Source of the DNA: Planctomycetales bacterium 10988
GTDB taxonomy: Bacteria; Planctomycetota; Planctomycetia; Pirellulales; Pb10988
Length of the DNA: 64,000 bases
Assembly: GCA_009664345.1 (NCBI GenBank)
Contig: CP043547.1
Coordinates: forward strand, 1,054,001-1,118,000
Reading direction: 5' to 3'
In this document: piece after piece, positions 51,850 to 60,546 of the stretch
How the letters are laid out: each line of letters begins with the position of its first letter
Position numbering within the stretch: position 1 is the stretch's first letter
Notes under the pieces: generated by a model
Database searches by the model: none
What the model saw: the letters and a program-made list of their open reading frames with translations, nothing else
What the model was told of the DNA's origin: nothing
Translations under genes and position numbers: made by a program

Positions 51850-52623
51850 TTAACGTTCGGTCGCCAAGGGAGCTTCGAGCGCCGTTTGATAGCGTTGGGA
51901 AAGATCGCGTGCGTCTTCGAGGTCCGCAGTCGGAAAATCATCGACCAATTTGCCGTCACGGAGAACAATCACTCGATCGGCCCACTGGGCAACAGCGGGT
52001 TCATGCGTGACGACCACGATCGTACGCTGGGCGGTTTCCGAAAGCTCTTTAAGAATCCGACAGAGTTCTTGCCCTGCCACAGAATCTAGGCTGCCGGTTG
52101 GTTCATCTAAGAGGAGAAGGGCCGGATCGCAAATCAACGCCCGAGCGATGGCAACACGCTGTTGCTCTCCCCCCGACAAGGCATCGGGTTTGTGCTTACG
52201 GCGAGCAGCTAAGCCAAGCTTATCGAACAGTTCGGTAATTCGCGCTTCGATACCCGCTCGACCCACTGCCGGAAGCAGGACATTCGCCTCGGCGGTTAAA
52301 GTGGGGATCAGATTAAACGCTTGAAAGACCAACCCGATGCGATTCCGCCTGAATTTGGTCAACTTGGCATCGGATAACTTTGCCAAGTTTTCTCCTTCGA
52401 TGAGGATTTGGCCGCCGTCGATATCCGTCAAGCCGGCGATGGCGTGCAAGAGTGTGCTTTTCCCTGAACCCGACGCACCCATGATGGCCAGAAATTCGGC
52501 GTGGTTTGCCTTCAAGCTGACCCCGCGAAGGGCATCGACACGGCTTTCACCTTGATGGAAGGTCTTGCTAACTTCCATCAATTCGAGCGGCGGAGGATTG
52601 CTGGATATGGATTTCGTTGCCAT
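51850..52623 (-). CDS. ABC transporter ATP-binding protein (LolD/MacB type), pair 1
   Basis: 257 residues. Walker A GASGSGKSTLL, Q-loop, signature LSGGEQQRVAIARAL, Walker B LLLLDEPTGS, and the switch His in VVVVTHEP. The MacB/LolD subgroup is shown by VFQAFNLIPTLTAEANVLLP and by a linked FtsX-type permease 65 bp downstream. Energises that permease. It is divergent from the second ATPase (52898), with 274 bp between their starts. Confidence 0.93.
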   Translation of the reverse strand: MATKSISSNPPPLELMEVSKTFHQGESRVDALRGVSLKANHAEFLAIMGASGSGKSTLLHAIAGLTDIDGGQILIEGENLAKLSDAKLTKFRRNRIGLVFQAFNLIPTLTAEANVLLPAVGRAGIEARITELFDKLGLAARRKHKPDALSGGEQQRVAIARALICDPALLLLDEPTGSLDSVAGQELCRILKELSETAQRTIVVVTHEPAVAQWADRVIVLRDGKLVDDFPTADLEDARDLSQRYQTALEAPLATER

Positions 52624-52897
52624 TAGCGCCCCTACTAAGTAGAGATAGGCTGAATCTCAATGGGCCACTTTTGAAAGGGAGATACAGCTGGATGCGGTGA
52701 TTCCATCGTGAAACCGCTTGGCTGCCGGCTCCATGGAATCTGGAGGGATGGGGGCTAGAGGTTGCCATTGATTGAGGTTCTTAGCGAACTTTGATACTCT
52801 ATTTGATCCCGTAATTGATGTAAAGGGTTCGTCGGACAGAGATGTCTCGGCAAGGTTCACAGGGCTTTTTAAAATCACGCAAGAGGAGGTGTTGAGG

Positions 52898-53713
52898 ATG
52901 CCTAGCAGGGTAGAGAGTTCATCCGAAGAATTTCAGGATCGCAACTTGGAAGGGATCATTCCCTTGCAAACGGAACACCTTACCAAAACGTTTCGTCAAG
53001 GCACGGATTCGATCAAGGCCCTCAACGGCGTTTCTCTCGAAGTACAAGCAGGGCAATTCTTGGCGATCATGGGGCCGAGCGGGTGTGGGAAGAGTACGCT
53101 GTTACATGTGATGGCCGGACTGACGCGACCAGATACCGGAACGGTCAGCGTTGCTGGGCAGCAACTCGCGAGCCTGCGAGACGGAAAGCTCACCGATTTC
53201 AGACGTCGTCAAATCGGATTGGTCTTCCAGCAGTTCAACTTGGTGGCCACGCTGACGGCCCTGGACAACGTGATGCTCCCACGATTGGCCGAAGGCAAAG
53301 GAGGCAAGCCAGCGAAAGAAAAAGCCATTTCCCTGTTGGAGCGACTTGGACTTGCGAACCGTTTGGATCATACGCCGGATGCCATGAGTGGAGGCGAACA
53401 ACAACGCGTCGCCATCGCCAGAGCCCTGATCACGGACCCAGCCATTATCTTGGCGGATGAGCCTACCGGCAGCCTTGACTCAGCCAACGGGCATGCGATC
53501 TGTTCGCTCTTGAAAGAACTCAACGAAGAAGAAAAACGGACGATCGTGATTGTCACGCACGAGCCCTCCGTCGCCGCCTGGGCTGAACGCGTTGTCGTGA
53601 TGAAAGACGGCACTGTCTGTTGCGATTGGTCCGATGAAGAGATTCATGACGTACATAAGTTGGCAAGCCGCTATCAGGACGTCGTCGCTGATCCGTACGT
53701 TGCCCAGGCATAA
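52898..53713 (+). CDS. ABC transporter ATP-binding protein (LolD/MacB type), pair 2
   Basis: 271 residues. Walker A GPSGCGKSTLL, signature MSGGEQQRVAIARAL, Walker B IILADEPTGS, switch His in IVIVTHEP. Close to the other ATPase but not identical (VFQQFNLVATLTALDNVMLP). It faces away from the first pair and is separated from the second large permease by the TonB receptor gene. ATG 52898 has GAGGAGG eight bases upstream; the long TTG-initiated form from 52772 is unlikely. Likely partner: the permease at 56317-59247. Confidence 0.93.
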   Translation: MPSRVESSSEEFQDRNLEGIIPLQTEHLTKTFRQGTDSIKALNGVSLEVQAGQFLAIMGPSGCGKSTLLHVMAGLTRPDTGTVSVAGQQLASLRDGKLTDFRRRQIGLVFQQFNLVATLTALDNVMLPRLAEGKGGKPAKEKAISLLERLGLANRLDHTPDAMSGGEQQRVAIARALITDPAIILADEPTGSLDSANGHAICSLLKELNEEEKRTIVIVTHEPSVAAWAERVVVMKDGTVCCDWSDEEIHDVHKLASRYQDVVADPYVAQA

Positions 53714-53719
53714 TGCCTC

Positions 53720-53767
53720 AAAAACAACGGCCACTCTAACCCCAATTGATAGGGAGAAGAGTGGCCG
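53720..53767 (-). terminator. Terminator-like hairpin between TonB receptor and ATPase genes
   Basis: CGGCCACTCT (53728-53737) pairs perfectly with AGAGTGGCCG (53758-53767). On the minus strand the stem is followed by TTGTTTTTGAG. It may end the receptor transcript; on the plus strand it has no U-run. Confidence 0.75.
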
Positions 53768-53818
53768 AGGTCATCGAATCCTTCGAGCCGTATCGAGCTT
53801 TTCATTGACACGGAGGTT

Positions 53819-56110
53819 TTAGAAGTGCAAACCTCCTCGCATCGTCAGATACCGAGGCGCTCCTTGAATGATGTAGCCCACCGTATCGGCGCTGTCGACA
53901 TAGTTGGTATCAAAGACGTTCTCAAGATTGATGCGGAAATAATAGTTTTGGCAAGGACAATCGTACGCCAAGCTGAGATCGACGCGGGCGAAGTCAGGTA
54001 GTGCAAACGTATTCTCGTTGTCACCCCAACGGCCGGTTTCAGACACGAACCCAACGCCAGGACGCCACCCTTTGAGATGGCCCGTAAAGCCTAGATACTC
54101 GAGGAAGAAAGCGAACTTGTTCTGAGGAACATTGATCGGAGTCAACCCTTGCAGGCCCGCGGTATTGGTGGTGAACTCCGCATCGAGATAGCTGTATCCC
54201 CCGTAGAGATTAAAATTCTCTCCCAATTGCCCCACGGCTTCAAATTCAAATCCGGTCGTTGCTTGATCCCCAAGGAGGGTGAGAAAGCCGTCATCGGGAA
54301 TGTTGGGTTGGGCGATGTTGGTTTGTTCAATATTAAAGACCGAAGCGGTCGTAAGTAGTCGTTTATTGAACAACTCGCTCTTGATCCCGGCCTCGATCTG
54401 CTTCCCATCTCGGAAGGGAATCGGTTCGGTAGGAGAGAGCCGACCGAACTGAGGCGTTAAAGCGGTCGAATAGGCAACAAAAGGATTGATGAGATCGTTG
54501 ACGTGGTAAACGCCTCCGATCGCATAATCGACTGTCTCATCCGCACCGTCTTCTGGATAGGCAACAAATTCGGCATTCATATAACGGAGACCACCGAAGA
54601 CGAAGAGTCGTTCTCCAATCGTCATATAATCCTGTAGGTAAACCGCTCGCTCTTTAATTCCCCCTAAGGAGAAACTGATGGGCGGTCCCAATGCCGGTAA
54701 ATCCCCGAACTCCGGATGGGGGAAATCGAGCGCACCGGGAACAAAGCCTGTTTGCCGCGAGGAGAGCGCTTCATTTCGAAGATGACTGACTCCGATGGTC
54801 AAGAAATGCTCAACATAGTCCCCGGTCCAAAATTCCCCGGTGATCTGCGCTCTTGCTTCTTGTTGATCGTAGTCTTCTGAAAATCGGCGGACGAAGCGAT
54901 CGTTGATCCCACTTCCATCATCTACCCCGGAGGCGAAGTCCCACAAGCCGTCGATGTTAGAACGTCCGGCACGGCCACCGATGAAGAATTCCCAGCCTTC
55001 ATCCAAAGGCAAGCGAAATTCGATCGTACCGATATTATGTTCTCGGTTGACGAAACTCGCTGGACCGTAGAAAGGATCGCTGTTGTAAAGGATCGTCCCA
55101 TCCATCAACGCTTTCGTACCGAAATCCTGAGGCTCATTGTGATTGCTGTACTCATAGGAAACATACAATTCGCCATCGAGAGGGGTTTTCCAACTAGCCG
55201 ACGGGGAAGCGATGAATCGGTCATAGCGTCCGATATCATCATTGCTCCCATGGCTCGTGATGTTGGCTTGAAAGCCTGTGGTGATGAACCGGTAGGCAGC
55301 CGTTTCCTGTTCGTTCATCGGTCCGGTCAGGTCGAGCATCGCCCTGGAATGATCAAAGTTTCCCAAAGTCGCTTCGATCACGCGGCTCTCTTCATATTCC
55401 GGACGCTTTGAGATAAACCGTACCACCCCGCCTGGAGTGGCGGTTCCATAAAGGAGCGAAGCCGGGCCTTTGAGGATTTCAACCTGATCGTAAAGCGAAG
55501 GATCGTAGTGATAGCGTCGGCCCGCTGTGCGAAAGTTGTCGATAAAGATGACGTTTTCTTCGGGGTTTCCAATCGAGAACCCCCCAAAACCTCGAATATT
55601 AAAAGCCGGCGAATCTCGACCTCCGGACGACGCGCCAGGGACGTAGGTAAGCGTGTCTTGCAAGTCCTGCACGTTGATCGAATCGAGAAACCCTTCCGTC
55701 AAGACGTTGACCGTCCTGGGAGTTTCAACAAGCGGCGCAGGCACATTCATCCCAGCGCTAGATTGATCGGACCGGAAGTCAATCGACGGATTAAAGCGTG
55801 GCCCCTGTGCCTGTTGGGGAAAGCTCGGCGGGATGCTTGGGGAAAAATTGGGAGGCGGAGTGGGAGGAAAGAATTGTTGCGTCTCCCCCTCTTGAGATTC
55901 GCCTTGTTCCACTTCTTCCTGCTCGCCCTCGACCACCGTCGGCGGGAGAATGAGGTCTTCGTCCGACTCTTGTTGTGTCTCTTGCTGGTAAGCCACCCTG
56001 CGCGACGTATGCTCTTCTTCAGCCCAACCCGCAACGGTCAGACTGCCGATACAGACTAAAACTAAAGGAATTTTAAGTGTGCGTAGGTCTAGACGCATCA
56101 TCATGATCAT
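53819..56110 (-). CDS. TonB-dependent siderophore-type receptor
   Basis: 763 residues. Signal peptide (about 1-30), then an acidic and Pro-rich region (about 45-105: VVEGEQEEVEQGE, PPTPPPNFSPSIPPSFP), a plug domain (about 125-235: TPRTVNVLTEGFLDSINVQDL, FNIRGFGGFS, VEILKGPASLLYGTATPGG) and a 22-strand-type barrel to a C-terminal Phe (RYLTMRGGLHF). The plug and spacing fit siderophore receptors (TIGR01783 type). The disordered acidic N-terminus is not usual. TonB, ExbB and ExbD are not in the window. Flanked by two ABC modules. Confidence 0.93.
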   Translation of the reverse strand: MIMMMRLDLRTLKIPLVLVCIGSLTVAGWAEEEHTSRRVAYQQETQQESDEDLILPPTVVEGEQEEVEQGESQEGETQQFFPPTPPPNFSPSIPPSFPQQAQGPRFNPSIDFRSDQSSAGMNVPAPLVETPRTVNVLTEGFLDSINVQDLQDTLTYVPGASSGGRDSPAFNIRGFGGFSIGNPEENVIFIDNFRTAGRRYHYDPSLYDQVEILKGPASLLYGTATPGGVVRFISKRPEYEESRVIEATLGNFDHSRAMLDLTGPMNEQETAAYRFITTGFQANITSHGSNDDIGRYDRFIASPSASWKTPLDGELYVSYEYSNHNEPQDFGTKALMDGTILYNSDPFYGPASFVNREHNIGTIEFRLPLDEGWEFFIGGRAGRSNIDGLWDFASGVDDGSGINDRFVRRFSEDYDQQEARAQITGEFWTGDYVEHFLTIGVSHLRNEALSSRQTGFVPGALDFPHPEFGDLPALGPPISFSLGGIKERAVYLQDYMTIGERLFVFGGLRYMNAEFVAYPEDGADETVDYAIGGVYHVNDLINPFVAYSTALTPQFGRLSPTEPIPFRDGKQIEAGIKSELFNKRLLTTASVFNIEQTNIAQPNIPDDGFLTLLGDQATTGFEFEAVGQLGENFNLYGGYSYLDAEFTTNTAGLQGLTPINVPQNKFAFFLEYLGFTGHLKGWRPGVGFVSETGRWGDNENTFALPDFARVDLSLAYDCPCQNYYFRINLENVFDTNYVDSADTVGYIIQGAPRYLTMRGGLHF

Positions 56111-56316
56111 CTGCTAGTACCTTATGAGAGAAAGTTGTGAAGTTCTCCCTAGACGCTCACCTCATGCGGCATCCTCGGTACTAACATAGAGAAGCATAAC
56201 CAAGCATCGGTCCTTCTAGACAATTCAATGAATTCTTAACCTACATGTCCGCAATGTTTGCGCAATTTGAATGATTCACAATGATACTGCATGATTTTCC
56301 GGGCAAATGGTACTCT
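56111..56316. other. Intergenic region between the TonB receptor and second permease genes
   Basis: 206 bp. A weak Fur-like stretch (TGAATGATTCACAATGATA, about 56266-56284) lies upstream of the receptor, below the quality I would call. No other feature. Confidence 0.4.
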
Positions 56317-59247
56317 CTAGAGACCTCCTCGGCCCGCTTGAAGAAGGGTTAAAGGTTCTGCACGCCCCACGCGAAATGCTGGCCAAAGCCCAGCCAACAA
56401 GCAGAGCACCAGCGTGAGGGCGAAGCCAATCGATAGCTCTGCCCAAGGAATGAGGAAGACCGGAGGCCCGGCCGCCCATCGACCGTATTTGGCCATCCCT
56501 ACTCCACACCACCCGGCAATCAGTCCAAAGGCCAGACTGAGGAAGCAGGCGACCACGGCGATCAAAATCGTTTCGAGAAGAATGAGCCGCACCAATTGCC
56601 AGCGGCGAAAACCAATCGATCGCAAAACGCCATACTCCCAGGTCCTTGAACGAACCGAGGCCATGATGGCATTGGCCACCGCGAGAGACATGATGACAAG
56701 TGTAATTAACGGAAGTTGACTCATTCCCCAAATCGTTGCGCCTGCGGTCAGAGCAATCGCTTTGCGAACGGTCTGGGTCGCCGTCGCGCGAGCAAACGGT
56801 CGATAGGCCGTGATTTCGCCGTAGCCTTCTGATTGAAAAGAGCCCCCTGCATCCCGTTCAGCGATTTGTTGGAGGTCCTTCTCGATCGACGTTAGGGGAA
56901 CTTCTGGATCGAGGTTCATCCAAAAGAACTCCGTCCGCTCTAGATGGAAGTCTCGCCGGACATGCTCCCGTCCTGCGAAGATCATGGTCGAGGTGCGAAC
57001 AAAATGTCGGCGGACCCCGGAAAACTTCGTAATCCACTGCCAACCTGGTAACGAGACAACCGCGACAATACGATAGGCTACCCGTTCTTCTTCCGCATTC
57101 GACGGCGTAAACCCAAGCTCATCCCCGATTCCCAGGCCCGACTTCATTTGAAAATCTTCAGAGATGATGCAGGCATCTCCCGATTCCAAGGCTTTGATCG
57201 CCGCATCGCGATCCCCTTCAACGAACGGCACTTGCAAGAAAGGAGCGTCCTCATCAAATGCCCATCCCGGCTCCACCCCGAACAAAACGGCATTGTCATA
57301 CCTCAATCCCGAAGGAGCCGCGGCATCCCCCCAATCAAACTTTGCCTGCTCGATGGCGAGTGGCATGACTTCCTCGGCTTTCACCCCGTTGACCTGTTGG
57401 ACTTCCGCGAACCCATCCTCATCCAAGCCAATAGGATGAAACGCCACCAGCATGTCCGGCAGCCATTCGCCCGGCATGAACTGTTGTAGCATCGAAACGC
57501 CCCACGTTTGGGTCGAGGTAAATAACGCCAAACCCAACGACAAGGCGAGCGTCGCTCCAATCGTTCGCCACATATTGCTGGATAGTTGCGACTTCACGAG
57601 ACGCCCATCCAATCTCAGCGACCAGCTAAGTCCAGGAGCCAAGAGCCGTTCGCAACCAATTACGATCATCGGAGAGAGCAACATCATTCCCACCACCAGG
57701 GCGGGCCAACTCACAATTGCATAGAACCAGATACGCCATCCATCCGGCATCGGAATGACAAACACGGAGAGCGGCGCCAAGGCCGTGAGCAAGAGTCCCG
57801 CCATTCCTAGCAGCCCCCACCAGCGGAATCGCTGCTTACGAGTTTGTGAAGACATGGCCTCTAGCGGTTCGATACGCATTGCCCTCCACGCCGGCAAGAT
57901 CGCAGCGCCGAACGCCCCGGCCAGCACGGTCAGCCCGGTAAGCAGAACAGAAGTCTGACCTAATACCGCTCCAGCACCAAACAACCCCGGAGCGAGTTGG
58001 CTTCCGATTCTTAGCATCACCCATCCGGCCAGGAGCCCACCCAGCCAACCTAGAAGTGCGAGGATCATGCTTTCAAAGGCGATCACGCCTGCCAGTTGGG
58101 ATTTTCTTAAGGCAATCGCCCGCAGCATGGCAAACTCTCGTGCCCGTTCACTTACTCCCATGCTGAGCGTCGAGAAGATAATGAATACAGCCGCCATCGC
58201 CGCCATCCCGGTAGCCGCCCAAGCTTGCGATGCTTGGCTCGTGACGGAGTACGACGACTCCATTCCTTGCCGAACCTCCTCGTAGCTCACCAGCTTGACC
58301 GGGGGTTCACTCTCTGCAAACCGTGACTTCCACACCTTTTGGAACTCGGTGGTCGTGACTCCGTCGCGGAGAGAGATTTGCAAAACATTCGCATAGGCTG
58401 GAAATCCGTTGATCTTTTCTCCAACGGAAGGGCGAACGTAAACAGCATGCGTAGCCGGGCCTTCGGTGTACGCGTTCGGCATCCCGAGATTCGTCGGTCG
58501 AGAGCTTGCTTCTTTCTCAGGACTCTCAGGTTTGATCGCGGCAGAGTCTTCATCCTCAGCCGCGCCTTGCTGACTTTGTTTACTTTCCTTTTGAATCGGG
58601 GGACCATAACCTCCGAGACTCGGGGCATCCGGTGCCTGCTCGACGATCCCGATCAAGGTAAGCTGCACTTGATTCGCGAGCGAAGTGATGAGGATTTCAT
58701 CTCCCACAGAAACTCCCACCTGCTGGGCGGCATCGTAACTCATTACCGCTACCAACTTCTCGTCGGCTTCGGAAAACCACTTACCGTCTAATACGTCGTA
58801 GGGCGGTTCCGTTGCAGGAGTGCTGACCAACACAGGATCAATCGGGGGAGCACCATTGACCGGCGGACGCGAACCAACCAGCAACTCCAAGGCATTTTTG
58901 GACGCTTCGGAATCGCTTTCCTTGGGAACACTCGTCACCGAAACACGGGATTGCGTAATCGGATTGAATTCCAACACCCCAGGATCGGCCCGAAGCTGAG
59001 AAGTTAACCCTTCGTCAATAGACAAAAAAGTTCCTGGAGGAGCGGCCGTAAGAACCAAGGCATCGTAACGTCCTAGGAATTTTCCGGCGTTTTCATCAAA
59101 CTGCGACACGAGAGCATCGTAACCGCTGACGACCCACACAACGGCACAAGTCGAAGCAATCACCCCGACCATGGTAATGATCGCCCGCCCTGGATGTCGC
59201 CACATTTGAGAGAGAACCAATTTACAAACGAGCAGCAAGTAATTCAT
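56317..59247 (-). CDS. ABC transporter permease, FtsX/MacB-type (large, two FtsX domains)
   Basis: 976 residues, same plan as 49034-51784: N-terminal helix (about 20-42), periplasmic region, FtsX domain 1 with TLSMGVSERAREFAMLRAIAL, second periplasmic part and FtsX domain 2 with NAIMASVRSRTWEYGVLRSIGF. A basic/acidic loop (KESKQSQQGAAEDEDS) in the first periplasmic part is unlike the other permease. The two permeases are paralogues. It lies upstream of the TonB receptor on the same strand (206 bp apart), so the permease, receptor and ATPase may be one functional unit. Substrate unknown. Confidence 0.9.
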   Translation of the reverse strand: MNYLLLVCKLVLSQMWRHPGRAIITMVGVIASTCAVVWVVSGYDALVSQFDENAGKFLGRYDALVLTAAPPGTFLSIDEGLTSQLRADPGVLEFNPITQSRVSVTSVPKESDSEASKNALELLVGSRPPVNGAPPIDPVLVSTPATEPPYDVLDGKWFSEADEKLVAVMSYDAAQQVGVSVGDEILITSLANQVQLTLIGIVEQAPDAPSLGGYGPPIQKESKQSQQGAAEDEDSAAIKPESPEKEASSRPTNLGMPNAYTEGPATHAVYVRPSVGEKINGFPAYANVLQISLRDGVTTTEFQKVWKSRFAESEPPVKLVSYEEVRQGMESSYSVTSQASQAWAATGMAAMAAVFIIFSTLSMGVSERAREFAMLRAIALRKSQLAGVIAFESMILALLGWLGGLLAGWVMLRIGSQLAPGLFGAGAVLGQTSVLLTGLTVLAGAFGAAILPAWRAMRIEPLEAMSSQTRKQRFRWWGLLGMAGLLLTALAPLSVFVIPMPDGWRIWFYAIVSWPALVVGMMLLSPMIVIGCERLLAPGLSWSLRLDGRLVKSQLSSNMWRTIGATLALSLGLALFTSTQTWGVSMLQQFMPGEWLPDMLVAFHPIGLDEDGFAEVQQVNGVKAEEVMPLAIEQAKFDWGDAAAPSGLRYDNAVLFGVEPGWAFDEDAPFLQVPFVEGDRDAAIKALESGDACIISEDFQMKSGLGIGDELGFTPSNAEEERVAYRIVAVVSLPGWQWITKFSGVRRHFVRTSTMIFAGREHVRRDFHLERTEFFWMNLDPEVPLTSIEKDLQQIAERDAGGSFQSEGYGEITAYRPFARATATQTVRKAIALTAGATIWGMSQLPLITLVIMSLAVANAIMASVRSRTWEYGVLRSIGFRRWQLVRLILLETILIAVVACFLSLAFGLIAGWCGVGMAKYGRWAAGPPVFLIPWAELSIGFALTLVLCLLAGLWPAFRVGRAEPLTLLQAGRGGL

Positions 59248-59724
59248 GGGAAGGTGCTTTATGACATAGGAAGGACTGTTTCAGGACCTGAGCGAGCTAA
59301 CAATCGGTTCACTGCAATCCGCCGAACCTTGCAAACAAGCTGCTCGATCTACACATAAGCTTCGCCTAGGTGAAATGAAGGCGATCTTTGGACCTGGGAG
59401 GTGACGTGGCCTTACCTTGACCCATCTGAGTAGCATAGACACTCCCATCCTCAATTCAATAGGTGCAAGAAGTCACGGTTGAAAAGGAGGTTGCTTGGAC
59501 CTGATTCCTAGCATGAGAAGCGTGGAACGGGTGACTTCCGCGACCGCCTTCATCTATCCTGGTTGAGAGCAAACTGAAGAGATACGCATTCATCAAAAAA
59601 TCAAGCCACCGCTGGGCAGAAGCGGTGGCTTGAAAGGACTTGCAAATGGGAACGATGTGTTGAGGAAGTTAGAAACTTTTACAGGGGCGAAAAGGTCCAT
59701 CTAACTTCGACATCGCATTGCAAG
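59248..59724. other. Intergenic region between the permease and methyltransferase genes
   Basis: 477 bp. Only the methyltransferase terminator (59595-59632) is clear; no gene or RNA recognised. Confidence 0.55.
59595..59632 (-). terminator. Rho-independent terminator after the O-methyltransferase gene
   Basis: CAAGCCACCGCT (59602-59613) pairs perfectly with AGCGGTGGCTTG (59621-59632), 12 bp, 7-base loop. On the minus strand it is followed by ATTTTTTGATG. Confidence 0.92.
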
Positions 59725-60423
59725 TTATTGTTTTTTGAGGGTGATCCCCATTCCGCCGCGGACGACAGTTTCTAGATTTGGATCAGTGGTGATGGCTTCC
59801 ATGAATTTGGGGTCGGCCATGCGAGGGTTGATGTTATGGGCTAGGATCAATCCACCAGGGCGAAGCATGGGGAGGAGTTTATTTAAATAGTCGACATAGC
59901 CTTCTTTGTCTGCGTCAAGGAAGATGACATCGATTGTCCCTTCCAAACTTTTCACTTCTTCGTGAGCATCGCCTTCGACCAAGGTAATCATGTCGGTCAT
60001 GCCGGCTCGTTTAAAATTTGCCCTGGCGGTGGCGGCTCGATCGGCGTCGATTTCGTACGTGGTCAGCTTTCCGCCGGTTTCTTTTAAAGCAAGTCCGAAC
60101 CAAATGCCTGAATATCCGGTGGAAGTCCCAAGCTCGACAATATGTTTCGCGTTGACAGATTGAGCCATGATGCGGAGGAGGCGGCCATCGTGTTCGGGAA
60201 CATTGCGAAAGCGTTGGTTTTCCGCGATGTCGGCGAGCACAGTGAGGGCAATCTTTTCGAAGTCATTCGCGGCCAAGGGGCCCTTTTCCAATTCCACATC
60301 ACCAGGGGACCGGTCATAACCTGGGCCTCCGCCTGGTTGGGCAAATGCAACCAAAGGGGCAGCCGCGAGGAAAGTGAATGTACTTAACAAGGCAAGAGCA
60401 AGGTTGTACTGCGTGAGGTTCAT
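59725..60423 (-). CDS. Probably exported class I O-methyltransferase
   Basis: 232 residues. A signal peptide-like N-terminus (about 6-30, ending APLVAFAQP) is followed by a complete SAM-dependent fold of the catechol/caffeoyl-CoA O-methyltransferase family: GRLLRIMAQSVNAKHIVELG, STGYSGIWF, YEIDADRAATARANF, then DVIFLDADKEGYVDYLNKL and RPGGLILAHN. SAM is normally cytosolic, so an exported methyltransferase is odd. ATG 60423 has AGGAA eight bases upstream. A strong terminator follows. Confidence 0.87.
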   Translation of the reverse strand: MNLTQYNLALALLSTFTFLAAAPLVAFAQPGGGPGYDRSPGDVELEKGPLAANDFEKIALTVLADIAENQRFRNVPEHDGRLLRIMAQSVNAKHIVELGTSTGYSGIWFGLALKETGGKLTTYEIDADRAATARANFKRAGMTDMITLVEGDAHEEVKSLEGTIDVIFLDADKEGYVDYLNKLLPMLRPGGLILAHNINPRMADPKFMEAITTDPNLETVVRGGMGITLKKQ

Positions 60424-60546
60424 CAAATGATTCCTGTCATCAACTGAAAGTACAAAGTAGGAGGGAGAAAACTAGATTCCGTTCGTACTATTCGTAATGC
60501 GAGAAACCGATTCGTCCTGGGTCACGTTTTTTTTTGAAGTAGTCCC

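Noticed and set aside
56266-56284. Fur-box-like sequence upstream of the TonB receptor
   Set aside because: Match to the palindromic Fur consensus is too poor to support a call.
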